Positions 1 to 11,045 of a DNA stretch of 64,000 nucleotides are shown here, in pieces (position 1 is the first letter of the stretch; each line of letters starts with the position of its first letter). The notes under the pieces are model-generated. The model searched no databases, was not told the DNA's origin, and was given only the letters and a program-made list of their open reading frames with translations. Both the position numbers and the translations under genes were made by a program. The stretch comes from Agriotes lineatus (Eukaryota; Arthropoda; Insecta; Coleoptera; Elateridae), in NCBI GenBank assembly GCA_940337035.1, contig CALNHX010002662.1:107905-171904 (forward strand). The letters are read 5' to 3'.

Positions 1-1060
1 AAACAAAACCATAAACGAAGTCAAACGCGCCATGAAAGTGAATTATTAGTTCAGCAGGTGAGTACTATCATTTACATTCAAAGCGTAGCGAACGCAGCTA
101 TTCAACATTACTAATCGCGTCTATAAAATGGGCAACACAGCAAAAATCACAATTTCCAATACGAACATACAAAATACAGCCAACGATACAATTTTTGACC
201 TTGGTAACCTCGTAGGAGCACTAGCCTATGGCCAGCTTGAGTTTCTGGCGCGTGGAGCGGCCAGCAGGAGGAGGTGACTTCCGTAGGCTACGACAGCAGC
301 TGGGGCTAATCTCTCAGGCAGGGGCCCAGTGCGAGGTCCAAACGGAGCTGGAGCAGTTCTCGCCCAGACTACGAGTTCAGCGGGGGAGTGACTGCGACTA
401 GCAGAAGCTTCCGCAGCAGGTTTGTACTACGACAGCTCATTGGGGTCGATCCAGATAACATGTGCTCGTCCACAGGTTACGAGGGAAAAGCCAATTCACA
501 ACGACACAACGGCAGCAAACAAGCAATAAACAATGGCCAGGTCACAAGCAATGGCCAGGTCGCAAGCAGGCTGAAATACAAAATCACAGCTATACGAAGG
601 TGCTAGGAGCAGCAGTTAACGACCACAAACCTTACGATCGTAGGCAGCCTGAAGGATTTCGACATGTGCTCAGCGAAGACGGTACCATTAAATCCGCCCA
701 ACAGGCGATACGAACGGGGTAATATAAAACACCAAAAATTACCAGCACGTCCATGGGGTTTCGATGCGACAAAATCCTCTTCAAATCGAGAAAGCTACCA
801 AAGCTTACGAAGCAAACGAGCCCAAAAAGGTACAACTTCACTAGAACACAGCTAAATGTCGAACAGGAAGGAAAATTTCCAGCAATGCAGCACCAAGTCT
901 GCTCTTATCAATGTTCCAAAAACTGCATGACCTCCAGAAAAACTAATGGAATGCACCAGTGCCATCGCTGATAACAGCAATATAACTGTAAAGTGTTAGA
1001 AGAGCGAATAGGGTTGCCTAACTACCAATCTGTAATATATGTAGAAATGAAGCGAAAATA
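1..1060. other. Unrecognised, partly GC-rich retroelement-like debris
   Basis: No intact gene is visible. About 190-480 is clearly more GC-rich than its surroundings. A short open frame starts at the ATG at 128 and ends near 276. Other frames to about 720 are rich in Gln, Arg and Thr, as in decayed gag-like sequence. No zinc knuckle, protease, RT or integrase motif is present, so I give no family. The rest, to 1060, is AT-rich and featureless. Confidence 0.3.
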
Positions 1061-1243
1061 AATTTTATTAGCAATCTAGGGGTAGTTATTCGGGGAGTTT
1101 CTTACGAAAGTGCTTCATAATTATAGGAGAGTAATTAAAAATAAGATATAGCCAATTATACCTAGTTTAAAGTTTGCAAAAATTGACAAAAGCCAACCAT
1201 AAATATTCAAGTTCAAAAATTCAGCTCGCGAAAATTTACTAAT

Positions 1244-1275
1244 ACGAGGGTCGCTCCAAAAGTAACGTAACAACT
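1244..1275 (+). repeat. Lone mariner-like terminal repeat
   Basis: The segment starting gagggtcgctccaaaagtaa resembles the inner part of classical mariner terminal repeats, which typically contain gagggt and caaaagta. No matching inverted copy or transposase lies nearby. It is probably a relic end just upstream of the LINE endonuclease frame, and the call rests on resemblance only. Confidence 0.3.
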
Positions 1276-1331
1276 TTTTGATCTCCTTTATTGCTGTACC
1301 ACGTATTTGCATTTGTGTCAAATTGTAATTA

Positions 1332-1831
1332 ATGAATATAGTTGATGCATTAAATGAGGTTACATCTGCTGAGCCTGAAACTATTGTATTTAGTAGCACT
1401 GATCATTATAATACATTTTTGTCGGACTTTAATGGCGGTAAGGGGGGACTTAGTCTATTCCACGCGAATATAAGAAGTATGGTAAAGAATGCAGATTCTC
1501 TTTTAGTTTACTTAAGTGGCTTGCGTGACTTTGATGTAATTGTTCTTTCGGAGACCTGGAAAGTAACTAATATTAATTCAGTCAGGCTACCAAATTACTT
1601 AACTTACAACACTGAAGGTAACTTTAATCAAAACGATGGTTTAATCATTTACGTTAGTAACAAAATTACTGTTGAGTCAGTTCAGAAACACAAGTTATCA
1701 GATAATACCTTTTTGAGATTGACTCTTCAGCTTAATGGGTGCAGGTATGGTATTACTGGCGTTTATAGGGTTAACGCAAGTAATGAAATCATTTTCACTA
1801 ATGAGTTGATCAGTTTATTGGAAACTGTTAA
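1332..1831 (+). pseudogene. CR1-like LINE ORF2, 5' part (endonuclease N-terminal half)
   Basis: The frame opens with ATG at 1332 and carries apurinic-endonuclease signatures of non-LTR retrotransposons: HANIRSM near residue 44, then DVIVLSETW near residue 70 with the catalytic Glu. It is cut at 1831 by a hAT element and resumes at 4335 after a duplicated 8-mer (actgttaa). From about 1832 the open frame runs into transposon sequence, so the last 40 residues of the apparent ORF (to 1955) are not LINE protein. The remaining domains continue at 4335-5400 and 11046-12473. The clade (CR1/L2 group) is inferred from the motif style. Confidence 0.8.
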
Positions 1832-4334
1832 CAGGGCCGTAACTAGGTATAGGCAGAGTAGGCACCCGCCTACAGGCGCAAGCGACCAGGGGCGCCAAAA
1901 TGGCAGTGGGAAAAATTATTTCTTTCATACTAATGAAACAAAAACAAATCACTGAGTGGGCAATTTTACGCACAAATTAATTTGTAATAGGATTTTATCC
2001 TAAATAATGCTAATTATGAACATGGGAATTGCTGCCAATCTGGTCGACACATTACATTCCATGCTAACGATCATTTTCTAAATTATAACAAATTACGAAG
2101 TTTCTAAGGTCAATTATATGTCAAGACAGAGTGTCTTACACAGGCTTAATATCAACAGAGAGACCTCTTATAAACTATCTCATTTGAGCTATATGTATAC
2201 GTATTTCAAAATTTGCAACAAAAAAAAAAGAAAAACTTATAGCTACAATAAATACCAATAAATTAAACATTTAAGGTGAGGTGACAGGTACGAAAAGTAC
2301 CTTTAAGTATTATTATTATTTATGTTTTGTGTTCACATGATACCAAGCATAATCATGTGAACTTATTGTTTAGAATTGCGTTTTATGTTTTTTATTCGAA
2401 TTCCCATTATTTTGTTTGTTTTTAATAACACTGAAATAGTAAACGAAGACGGTTAGTAATGCGAATTACATTAATTTACAAAGAAAAAGAAAAATCGTTT
2501 TCGGTGGGATACGAACCCGTGTTCCTAGAGGGAATATGATTTGTAGGCAGACGCGTTATGCGCGGACAAGAAATGCGAACAAATTGGACCCGACCGGCAA
2601 CAATAAATACGTGACAGTCGCAGACAGGCAGACACACAGGCCAAACACGCATCATACCTTTATAATAAAGCACAACACTACATGCCATGTTAAACCGGTA
2701 AAAGTACCAGGGTTTTATTTAACGATTTCTACTTTTTTCGGGTTTTTGTAAACAAACTTTTCATTACTTTTAATAAGGATATTATCGCAAAAAACAGTTA
2801 CTTATTATGCCTATTGGTTGTGTTTTTTAAAACTACAAGCAGAAGTATATTTCATTTAATAATAAAGAAGGGTTATTACTGGCTTGCTGAATGTGCCCAA
2901 ACGCTACGTTTAAGCACACCCTTACAAATCGATTTTCCGTCTTTGCCGCCCGCTACTAGTTCGAGTGGCATTCGTGGCAAAAAGATCTGCGCGCACCTCA
3001 CACTAACGCACGAAACTTTAAATTCGGCTGGCCCAGCAGGCTACAGATAGTTTATATACAGGGTGTAGAAATGTTTTACGCACCATAGGGTTTTCAATGG
3101 TAATTTTTTCATATGACAATATTTGCTTCCCTAATTATTTTAGAGCAAACTTGTAAATAGGTTTTTGTAGAGCAAACAATTCTGCATCCACTTATGCCAT
3201 CATTTTTGTCATTTTACGTCAGAAACCCTAATAATGAAAGAAACTAGAATTATCACTTTTTCAAAAATCAGTGCAAATTGCGAAGTGGTGGTATGCTGGA
3301 AGCAGATCAGGTGCAATAAGTGTTATGGTTGCCGCTACATTTGACAGATGCAAACAAATAAATAGCAAACTAATTTGTTGATGCTTTGAGATGCTTCAAT
3401 AATTTCAAGGCACCACTGATTTGTCTAAAAATGGTAATTTTATTTCTTTAAATTTTCGGTTTTCAGAAATGTAACATGACAAATGCCGGCATAAATGGAT
3501 ACATAATTTTTTTCAGTAATAATGTATTAAGGGCAAATGCTTTTGCCGGTAAAAATGTTTTACGAAAGTATTTTGTTTTGGCAATGTCACAAGACAAACT
3601 AACTTGATCAAATTCCCTAGCCGGAACAACATGTCTTCACTCTCCTTAATTATCAGGTAACCATCCATCACGAGCAAGAACCTCTGGCATCTATCGTTTT
3701 CTGTTGTTTCCAAAAAAGCTACCAACATGATGAAACCAACTAATACGTGCATTATACAGTAGCTATCATTTGACGCATTAACTAAAAATACGCATAGCAC
3801 TGCATTGTTGCAACTCATCCTATTATAATTAATTATTGCTTCGAGCAATCGCATACGCCAACAACTCCGAAAAATATGACGCTTTGACAAACATCCATCA
3901 CGCCAGTGCAAGAACTTCAAACATTCTGCCCCGATTCGAATTCTATCCCTGACCAGCACACATTCTTCGACGCGATACATTAGTTGCACTTCCACTTTGG
4001 TTCTATTTACCAAGATTGTATTTTACTTTAGGGTTAATAATTTTCCAGACATGGTAAGCGTAGTAACCAAAATTTAAAAATAATGCACTTTCACAAACTA
4101 CCAAATATTTTAAACTTAGCATATATTATTTTACCAGTTAGTTGTTTATTTTTAAAACTTTTAAATTTCGTTTTAAATACCTACCTATTTGTTTTCGATA
4201 TACATAATATATACTGAAATAAATGCAGACGTCATACACTAAAATTAGTATTTTGTCACCGCTATCGTTAGTGTACTGAGGGGCGCAAAAATGTAGGCTT
4301 GCCTACAGTAACATTTTGCTTAGTTACGGCCCTG
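1832..4334. mobile_element. hAT-type DNA transposon, non-coding, inserted in the LINE
   Basis: The ends are inverted repeats starting CAGGGCCGTAACTA (left end 1832; reverse complement ending at 4334). They are flanked by a perfect 8-bp duplication, actgttaa, at 1824-1831 and 4335-4342. CAGGG ends and 8-bp target duplications are the hAT signature. The subterminal parts are rich in gcgcc and gcctac. Inside I see no hAT transposase motif, and the longest frame (3513-4013, - strand) matches nothing I recognise. It is therefore a 2.5-kb non-autonomous or gutted copy. Precise removal with one duplication rejoins the LINE endonuclease in frame. Confidence 0.85.
2501..2572 (-). repeat. tRNA-like segment (SINE head or tRNA pseudogene)
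   Basis: Read on the - strand, the segment ends with a B-box-like GGTTCGTATCC preceded by about 50 nt that could hold an A box. It lies inside the hAT element. The acceptor and D arms do not fold convincingly, so it is not a functional tRNA. A tRNA-derived SINE head is the simplest reading. Confidence 0.35.
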
Positions 4335-5400
4335 ACTGTTAATGAAAATATTGAAATTTTTATTGGCGATATTAATATCAACATTATTGACCCTAACCAA
4401 GCTGGAGCGTATTACTTGAGTGCGTTGGCAGGACAAGGATTCAAATCTTTAATTAATAAGCCTACTCGAGTATCGAACAACTCTAGTACATGCATTGATC
4501 ATATATTTTTTAAATGTAACAACTATAATACGCGCAAAATGTCCTTTTTTGGAGGCATTTTAGAAGCTAGTATTACTGATCACTATCCAATTGTTTTTCA
4601 CCTAAATTTGAATGACAACCTAGTAAATGAAGGTGAGAAAGAGAATTTTATTAAGAAAAATACAATTGATTATCATAAACTTTCCAATATTCTTTCACAT
4701 ATTATATGGGATGACTTTTTTGATTGTGCTGATGACGTTGATTTGTCCACTAATAAATTTTTAGATTTTTTATCAAATGCTATCAACGAATGTACTAATG
4801 AAACAAATGTAAAAATTACATCTAAAAATAGGAAAATTAAGCCATGGATAACATCTGCCTTAGTCATCTCCATTAGAAAGCGTGACTCTCTAAAACAAAA
4901 AGTTACCAAAAACCCAAATAACTTAGATTATTTATACTCTTATAGAACTTATAGGAATTCTCTTACTCACCTAATACGCGTTGCCAAAGATAAATATTAT
5001 TATGACAAAATTAATGATGCTGGATGTAATTCTCAGAAAATTTGGTCTGTTATTAAAGAAGCCACCAACGATCATCCAAATGATACCAGTAATATTATAT
5101 TAAAAAATGGTGATAATCAAACAATTACTGATCCAAATGCCATTGCTAACGCACTTAACGAGCATTTTAGTACGATTGGTAGCACCTTGGCTTCCAGAAT
5201 TATCGCAGAAGACAACCTTAGTAAGACTGATCACAATCTACCATTGCCGCATAGTAAAAACTCAATGTTTTTGGAACCAATTTCTGAAGAAGAACTTGAC
5301 AGATATATCGCTAAAATTAGAAACAGGTCTGCACAAGGTATTGATCATATTTATTCTTACACAATAAAAGCTATCAAACAGTATATTTTACAACCGTTAT
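4335..5400 (+). pseudogene. CR1-like LINE ORF2, middle part (endonuclease C-terminus to start of RT)
   Basis: After the hAT element the frame continues with the endonuclease GDININ motif, then CIDHIFF and SITDHYPI, the last carrying the catalytic Asp-His pair. A linker of about 200 residues follows, with IKPWITSALVISIRKRDSL, typical of LINE endonuclease-RT linkers. The first RT block, RSAQGIDHI, is near 5320-5345. The frame is open across 1.06 kb and is broken only by the BEL/Pao element whose LTR begins at 5401. The displaced continuation starts at 11046. Confidence 0.85.
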
Positions 5401-5911
5401 TGGATTGTTGATGCAGTGTAGCGTTTTACACCACAATAATTATATGTTGGTATAGTTGAATAAATTAAAGAGTGTTGATTTTATAGTTTTAGAGTATATT
5501 CACATAATATATACACATAGCGCTTAAGAGTAACGTCTGCGTTGTTGGATGGTTATCGTTGAGATGATTCTGTGATAATACTTACAAACTAAGTTAAAAT
5601 TTGGTAGGCTATCTGCAAGTCCCGTGGGGGTGTTGCAATAGCCAATGAAACGTTCGGTCACTTTTGGCGTGGAAACCTAAGATTTTGCGATTCCCACGAG
5701 CACGTGCACTGTCGGCAAAGGTTTTATTGGGGGTGCAAAGTGCCATAGCCTCTTAGAGTAATAAAGTAATAAACCTAAGAACTGCATTGAACGTGCTTAT
5801 GAATAATTTTGGCAAACTGCACAAAACCGTGAGAACATTTTGAATTTAACTGAAACGTTGCAAACTACAAAAATACATCTATTTAATTAATATTAAAAAT
5901 AGAGTCCAACA
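5401..5911 (-). repeat. BEL/Pao LTR, left copy (3' LTR of the - strand element)
   Basis: A 511-bp terminal repeat nearly identical to 10539-11045. It runs from tggattgttgatgc to gagtccaaca on the + strand, so on the element's own strand it begins TGTTGGACTC and ends in CA. Against the other LTR I count a 4-bp indel (aatt) near 5441 and two substitutions, near 5522 and 5670. The outer flank is gttat (5396-5400), repeated at 11046-11050. Confidence 0.95.
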
Positions 5912-5922
5912 TTCTCCCCCCT
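5912..5922 (-). promoter_or_regulatory. Polypurine tract of the BEL/Pao element
   Basis: On the - strand the sequence immediately before the 3' LTR reads AGGGGGGAGAA. This purine run abutting TGTTGG is the expected primer site for plus-strand DNA synthesis. Confidence 0.85.
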
Positions 5923-5954
5923 ATTGAAAAGTTGGTTTTCAATTGATTAGTGTT

Positions 5955-7886
5955 TTAGTCACTTGCACTGTCACTTATGGGGAAAACACAGACACTTGAT
6001 ATTGGGCGCTTGATTTCGCCGCTTGATGTGTGAATGGTGACCACGCGATTGATGCCATCCTTCCCTGGATGGAGTTGAATGATTCTTCCCATTGTCCACT
6101 CTAGAGGTTGTGAATTTTTATCCTTGATGAGCACTAATTGCCCTAGCTGTGGATTGGGGCCAGAAGATTTTCTCCATTTTGAGCGTCCCTGTAATAGCGT
6201 GTTGTATTCCTGGCTCCACCGTTTCCAGAAGTGTTGTTTCAGCTGCTGGATTCGTTGCCACTGGTTTAGACGTCCAGTCATTGTATTGGTTATATCCGGA
6301 TGCGGAATTTGGCTTGATGAGTCCCCAATTAGGAAATGGTTTGGTGTTAGAACGGACAAATCGTTTGGATCGTTGGACAAAGGAATTAAAGGTCTGGAAT
6401 TGATTATGCCTTCGATTTGAATCAAAACAGTATTAAAAAGTTCAAAAGTTAAATTCGAATCGCCTAGGATACGTTTGAGATGATTTTTTACTAACTTGAC
6501 AGATGATTCCCATAATCCACCAAAGTTGGGAGCTCTTGGCGGATTAAAATGCCATTGAATGCTCTTATTTGTTAGTGTGTTGATGATTTTGTTTCCGTTA
6601 AGCTCTGACTGAAATAATGCCGATAAGGTTTTTAATTGATTATTGGCACCTATGAAATTTGTGCCGTTGTCCGAGTATAAATCGGTAACCGTGCCCCTTC
6701 GCGCTATAAACCTGTCAAGGGCTGCCAAAAAGGCTTCTGTAGTTAGATTGCTCACAAGTTCAATATGAACTGCTTTTGTTGCCATACAAATGAAAATTGC
6801 AATATAAGCTTTGACTAATCTTGAGCGTCGACTCGTGTTTTCTTTGATAAAAAAATGGCCGGCGTAATCAACACCAGTTTTGATGAAAGGCTTACCTGGG
6901 CTAATACGACAACTCGGCAAATCACCCATTATTGGGGTATATGATTTCGGGTTAGCGCGAAAACAAGGAATGCACTGTTTGACACAAGTTTTTGTTATAG
7001 ATTTGCCAGAAATTGGCCAATATTTTCGTCTCACCGAAGCAAGCGTTGTGGCTATGCCTGCATGTAATAGTTGCTTGTGTTCGTTACAAATAATTAATTT
7101 GGTTAATGTGCTTTTGCTGGGCAAAATAATCGGATGAATTTGATTAAAAGAATAATTTGAATTTTTGATTCGCCCACCAACGCGAATTATCTTGTTTTCA
7201 TCCAAAAATGGATTTAAATATAACAATTTGCTTGATGGTTTTATGGGTTTACCTTTTAATAAGTACACGTATTCGTCTTGAAATTCGATTGGCTGTATGG
7301 TTTTGATCAGGGCTGTTTCTGCATTTTCTAATTCCCTTGTTGTTAAATGACCAGTTAATTTGGCCTGATTAGTTTTGTGTGCTAGACAGTTAAATTTAAA
7401 TCTTAATAAAAGAGCTGCGATTCGCTTTAATGTGACATAAGATGAATATCTTTCGATTAATGAATTGTTTGTTTCAGTAGTGATTAAAGCAATATTTTTG
7501 AAGATACGTGCTTCTGGAATGTCTATTTCAGTATTCGTTATTTGTGTAGGCCAATGGTTTGAAGATTTGTTTAACCACAATGGACCATTCCACCACAGAT
7601 TGCATGATTTTAATTGTTTCGGATTTTTGCATAAAACATGTCGCGGAATTGAGATTTGATTTAACTCGTCTAATTGTGATTTGAATTCTGCCCATTGCGT
7701 GTAAAGATTTGACGGTATTGATTCGTCCCATGATAAGTTTAGTTGCCACAGCCGTTGCAAAATTATTTTTGCTGTGACAACACATGGACCCACTAATCCG
7801 AGAGGATCGAATATCTGTGCAATTTCCGATAGAATTGAGCGTTTTGAAATGCGTGATTTTGAATTGAGTTGAATCGAAAATTGCAA
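5955..7886 (-). CDS. BEL/Pao Pol remnant: RT end plus integrase
   Basis: A 643-residue open frame. It starts just after the RT active site, and the frame is in fact open further upstream to about 8105 without an ATG. Residues 25-60 carry FDPLGLVGP, the Pao hallmark after RT. At about residue 90 this region jumps straight to LWWNGPLWL, skipping RNase H. The integrase follows: zinc finger H270/H275 and C305/C308, then catalytic D340 in GVDYAG, D406 in YSDNGTNF and E460 in FGGLWES. The integrase therefore looks complete while both polymerase activities are absent. The stop is 44 bp from the LTR. Confidence 0.88.
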   Translation of the reverse strand: MQFSIQLNSKSRISKRSILSEIAQIFDPLGLVGPCVVTAKIILQRLWQLNLSWDESIPSNLYTQWAEFKSQLDELNQISIPRHVLCKNPKQLKSCNLWWNGPLWLNKSSNHWPTQITNTEIDIPEARIFKNIALITTETNNSLIERYSSYVTLKRIAALLLRFKFNCLAHKTNQAKLTGHLTTRELENAETALIKTIQPIEFQDEYVYLLKGKPIKPSSKLLYLNPFLDENKIIRVGGRIKNSNYSFNQIHPIILPSKSTLTKLIICNEHKQLLHAGIATTLASVRRKYWPISGKSITKTCVKQCIPCFRANPKSYTPIMGDLPSCRISPGKPFIKTGVDYAGHFFIKENTSRRSRLVKAYIAIFICMATKAVHIELVSNLTTEAFLAALDRFIARRGTVTDLYSDNGTNFIGANNQLKTLSALFQSELNGNKIINTLTNKSIQWHFNPPRAPNFGGLWESSVKLVKNHLKRILGDSNLTFELFNTVLIQIEGIINSRPLIPLSNDPNDLSVLTPNHFLIGDSSSQIPHPDITNTMTGRLNQWQRIQQLKQHFWKRWSQEYNTLLQGRSKWRKSSGPNPQLGQLVLIKDKNSQPLEWTMGRIIQLHPGKDGINRVVTIHTSSGEIKRPISSVCVFPISDSASD

Positions 7887-8110
7887 TGAGTCTGTTTTGT
7901 TATTCCATTGAATGCCAAGCGTTTTAGATATGGCTTGGTTGTCTAGGCTAGCGAGATTGATTGGTGTTTGATGATCTGATTGTTGAATTGACCTGTCATT
8001 AGAGACCCACTTTCTGAGTGTGAAACCTGCGGTATTTAGAATTTGCGTTGTTTCTCTTTGAATTTGTTTAATTTGTGTTGATGTTTCACCACCAGAGTGA
8101 TCGTCGCGGA

Positions 8111-10309
8111 TTACAGGTGAGGTAAATAATGACCGTTTGCGATTTGATTGGTAGCTGCTTCAGACATGTGACCTAGGCTAGGGTATTCATCCATGAATTC
8201 GACGTATTGTTGTTTTAACGATTGATTTTTTAAGAGTTTACGTTCTAAAGAGTAAAAACAGCTTACTGCCTTCGAATAGGAATCACCCAGTTCATTTGGA
8301 TTTTCTTTAAAAGGAATGGAGACTGTGAATCGTCCCGTTTCATCTCGAATGGTCGTTTGTTGGAAATAGTTTTCGCATAAAACGTCTTCCTTTGATTGAT
8401 TATTAGATTCGTTTACGCATGATTCGAGGGTCCAACATTTCTCCAATTGCGTTTGAACTTGTTTGTTTATAGAACAATTGCTTATGATTTTGTTTGGAAA
8501 GACTGGATGTGTAAGAGGACCAGAGATGATCCAGCCTAGTTTGGTTTTTTGAATGATTGGCTGATTGGAGCCGCAATTTATTGCTCCGACACATAGTAAA
8601 TTCCAGAAAAGATCTGCACCGATTAAAACATCTATATCTGATGATTTATTAAAATCTGGGTCAGCAAGCTTAATGTTTTCTGGGATATTTAATTGATTTC
8701 GATTAAAAGAGACTGTTGGAAGATTTTCCGTGATTTTGTCTAGAACTAAACAACTGATGTTTGATTGAAAATTAATGTGTTTTGATTTAATTGTGACAAT
8801 GGACCGGTGTTTGATCCTGCATGATGCTTGATTAATTCCGACTAGCAGCGAATTCGTCGCTAGTGGTTGAAGATTAAGCTTTTTGAATAAATTGCTAGTG
8901 ATCATACTGCATTGCGATCCAGGGTCTAATAATGCACGGCAATTTGACCACGTTCCGCGTGAATTTCTAATTTCAACGATTGCAGTGGCTAAAATGACTT
9001 GAGCGGTGTTGAAATTAGAATGGTATGCTGCTACATGTGTTTCTGGGTTCGTTAAGTTCGAATTTGTTTGTTGATGTGTTTGAATTTCAGTTGTAGCTTG
9101 ATTACTGTTGCCGAAATGAAGGAGAGTGTGGTGCATCTTATTGCAAGTGCGACATGGAATTGACTTGCAATCTTTGGTAAAGTGGTTAGCTCTTAAACAA
9201 TTAGTGCATCTTTTTGAATTTTTAATATAGTTGAATCTATCTTCAACCGGTAGACTGATGAACGATTGACAGTAATAGATTTTGTGAGCTTCTTGACAAT
9301 ATGGGCAGCTTTGATTTACTATGCCCGCAGCACAATTAAAATTGATTTGTTTCGTGAATTTATTGTGAGAAGCTTTGGAGGGTTGGTTTGAATATTCTTT
9401 TGACGAAGTGTCAGGTTGAATTTTGTGTGATAGCTTTGCACGTTTTATAAGAAAATTACAAAAAACTTCAGGTGTGGGAATTTCAATTGAGATGGATTCT
9501 TTTTCCCAATCGCGTTTTGCATCTGTGTCTAACTTCTTTGAAAGCAAGAGAATTAATACTCTATTTAATAGGTTACTGCTTGAGCTGTCTAACACTTTGA
9601 TGGATTCTAAGTGATTCGATATGTCGTCTGCAAATTGACGAATGCTGTTTGATTCCCGTTTTGGAGATTTAACATCTAAAAGCCCTTGAATATGCTCTAA
9701 TATAGTGCCCTCTTTGTCGTCAAACCTATCGCATAATCTATTCCAAGCAATTGTGTAATTTTGGTCAGTGACAGAAATTGATCTAATTACTCTAGCAGCA
9801 TCACCGATTAATGAACCTTTTAAATATTGAAATTTGTCTACAAATGAAAGTGATTCATTGGAATGAATGAGTGATTTGAAAAGATCGCGATAATTTGCCC
9901 AATCAGTTTGCCTTCCATCAAACGTGTTTAATTTCAACTCAGGTAGCTTAAGTTTAGGTGTCTGAAAGTTAGCATTAAAACTGGCAACAGAAGTAGCACG
10001 TATTGTTTCGCTTTGTGATATTAATTGTTTAGCCATAGATAGCGCTTTATAATAAATTAACTCGAAATGCTCTCGCTCATTGGTTTCGGTCGTTAGATCG
10101 GTTAAAGGGACAAGTTCCTCGATTTCGCATTGAATTTCGTTAAATTTATTAATTAAAGGTTTAGCATCATCATATCGCATTTGGATATCTAAGGAAACAT
10201 TATCTTCACTTACAGAAGCAATGAACGTTTGAAATCGTTCTAAGTTTGCAACTATTACTAGGCGTCGGCGTTTTAATTTATCTAAAGCATTGGCATCTGT
10301 TAAACTCAT
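8111..10309 (-). CDS. BEL/Pao Gag-protease polyprotein
   Basis: A 732-residue frame with ATG at 10309. Residues 1-330 are a Pao-type Gag, with LPELKLNTFDGR near 120-135 as a typical landmark. Zinc-knuckle-like clusters follow: CPYC near 335, CTNCLRANHFTKDC near 368 and CRTC near 386. The aspartic protease motif LLDPGSQCSM is at about 460-470; DPG replaces the usual DSG or DTG, so activity is uncertain. The frame ends at the LPH landmark, where a small frame-shifting loss and then the RT-core deletion occur. The product should form particles if translated. Confidence 0.88.
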   Translation of the reverse strand: MSLTDANALDKLKRRRLVIVANLERFQTFIASVSEDNVSLDIQMRYDDAKPLINKFNEIQCEIEELVPLTDLTTETNEREHFELIYYKALSMAKQLISQSETIRATSVASFNANFQTPKLKLPELKLNTFDGRQTDWANYRDLFKSLIHSNESLSFVDKFQYLKGSLIGDAARVIRSISVTDQNYTIAWNRLCDRFDDKEGTILEHIQGLLDVKSPKRESNSIRQFADDISNHLESIKVLDSSSSNLLNRVLILLLSKKLDTDAKRDWEKESISIEIPTPEVFCNFLIKRAKLSHKIQPDTSSKEYSNQPSKASHNKFTKQINFNCAAGIVNQSCPYCQEAHKIYYCQSFISLPVEDRFNYIKNSKRCTNCLRANHFTKDCKSIPCRTCNKMHHTLLHFGNSNQATTEIQTHQQTNSNLTNPETHVAAYHSNFNTAQVILATAIVEIRNSRGTWSNCRALLDPGSQCSMITSNLFKKLNLQPLATNSLLVGINQASCRIKHRSIVTIKSKHINFQSNISCLVLDKITENLPTVSFNRNQLNIPENIKLADPDFNKSSDIDVLIGADLFWNLLCVGAINCGSNQPIIQKTKLGWIISGPLTHPVFPNKIISNCSINKQVQTQLEKCWTLESCVNESNNQSKEDVLCENYFQQTTIRDETGRFTVSIPFKENPNELGDSYSKAVSCFYSLERKLLKNQSLKQQYVEFMDEYPSLGHMSEAATNQIANGHYLPHL

Positions 10310-10519
10310 TTTGATTCAAATCCGGCAAGTGAGGTAAACACAAAATAAAGGATTGTTTTGGGGACTTACCGCTGTTTGGTGGACTCCTCGTGAACTCGTG
10401 GGGGGCCTTAGGTGCGCTGTAGGCTGACCGCTTCCGCTGCCGATTCTGAGGTTGGTCGCTTGAATGGATTTACTTCACAATTTTTGCCCGAATTTGTTGT
10501 ATTAATTGTTTAAACTGTA

Positions 10520-10536
10520 TCCGGCTCGAAGGACCA
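10520..10536 (-). promoter_or_regulatory. Primer binding site matching tRNA-Tyr
   Basis: On the + strand, tccggctcgaaggacca lies 2 bp from the 5' LTR. It equals the 3' end (T arm, acceptor and CCA) of eukaryotic tRNA-Tyr as I recall it. This would be the minus-strand priming site. Confidence 0.75.
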
Positions 10537-10538
10537 CA

Positions 10539-11045
10539 TGGATTGTTGATGCAGTGTAGCGTTTTACACCACAATATATGTTGGTATAGTTGAATAAATT
10601 AAAGAGTGTTGATTTTATAGTTTTAGAGTATATTCACATAATATATACACATAGCACTTAAGAGTAACGTCTGCGTTGTTGGATGGTTATCGTTGAGATG
10701 ATTCTGTGATAATACTTACAAACTAAGTTAAAATTTGGTAGGCTATCTGCAAGTCCCGTGGGGGTGTTGCAATAGCCAATGAAACGTTCGGTCACTTTTG
10801 TCGTGGAAACCTAAGATTTTGCGATTCCCACGAGCACGTGCACTGTCGGCAAAGGTTTTATTGGGGGTGCAAAGTGCCATAGCCTCTTAGAGTAATAAAG
10901 TAATAAACCTAAGAACTGCATTGAACGTGCTTATGAATAATTTTGGCAAACTGCACAAAACCGTGAGAACATTTTGAATTTAACTGAAACGTTGCAAACT
11001 ACAAAAATACATCTATTTAATTAATATTAAAAATAGAGTCCAACA
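10539..11045 (-). repeat. BEL/Pao LTR, right copy (5' LTR of the - strand element)
   Basis: A 507-bp repeat matching 5401-5911 except for the indel and two substitutions noted there. It ends gagtccaaca at 11045 and is followed by the duplicated gttat. Confidence 0.95.

Larger units (their letters stand above)
5401..11045 (-). mobile_element. BEL/Pao LTR retrotransposon with internal deletions
   Basis: A complete element flanked by near-identical LTRs and a 5-bp duplication, gttat, inserted antisense to the host LINE. Internal order on the - strand is PBS, Gag with zinc knuckles, aspartic protease, remnants of the RT end, integrase and polypurine tract. Two domains are missing. The RT catalytic core is lost at about 8100-8125, where the post-LPH region joins directly to sequence that normally follows the YVDD motif. 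RNase H is lost near 7635, where RT-connection sequence joins the WWNGPLWL motif. The few LTR differences mean insertion was recent. The copy cannot encode its own polymerase, so it was presumably mobilised in trans or deleted soon after insertion. Confidence 0.92.

Noticed and set aside
388..971. Overlapping open frames near the left edge as possible genes
   Set aside because: No start context, no recognised domain, overlap on both strands; composition suggests decayed repeat sequence.
3513..4013. 166-residue - strand frame inside the first hAT as a transposase
   Set aside because: It has none of the hAT motifs (no dimerisation block, no zinc finger) and resembles no family I know.
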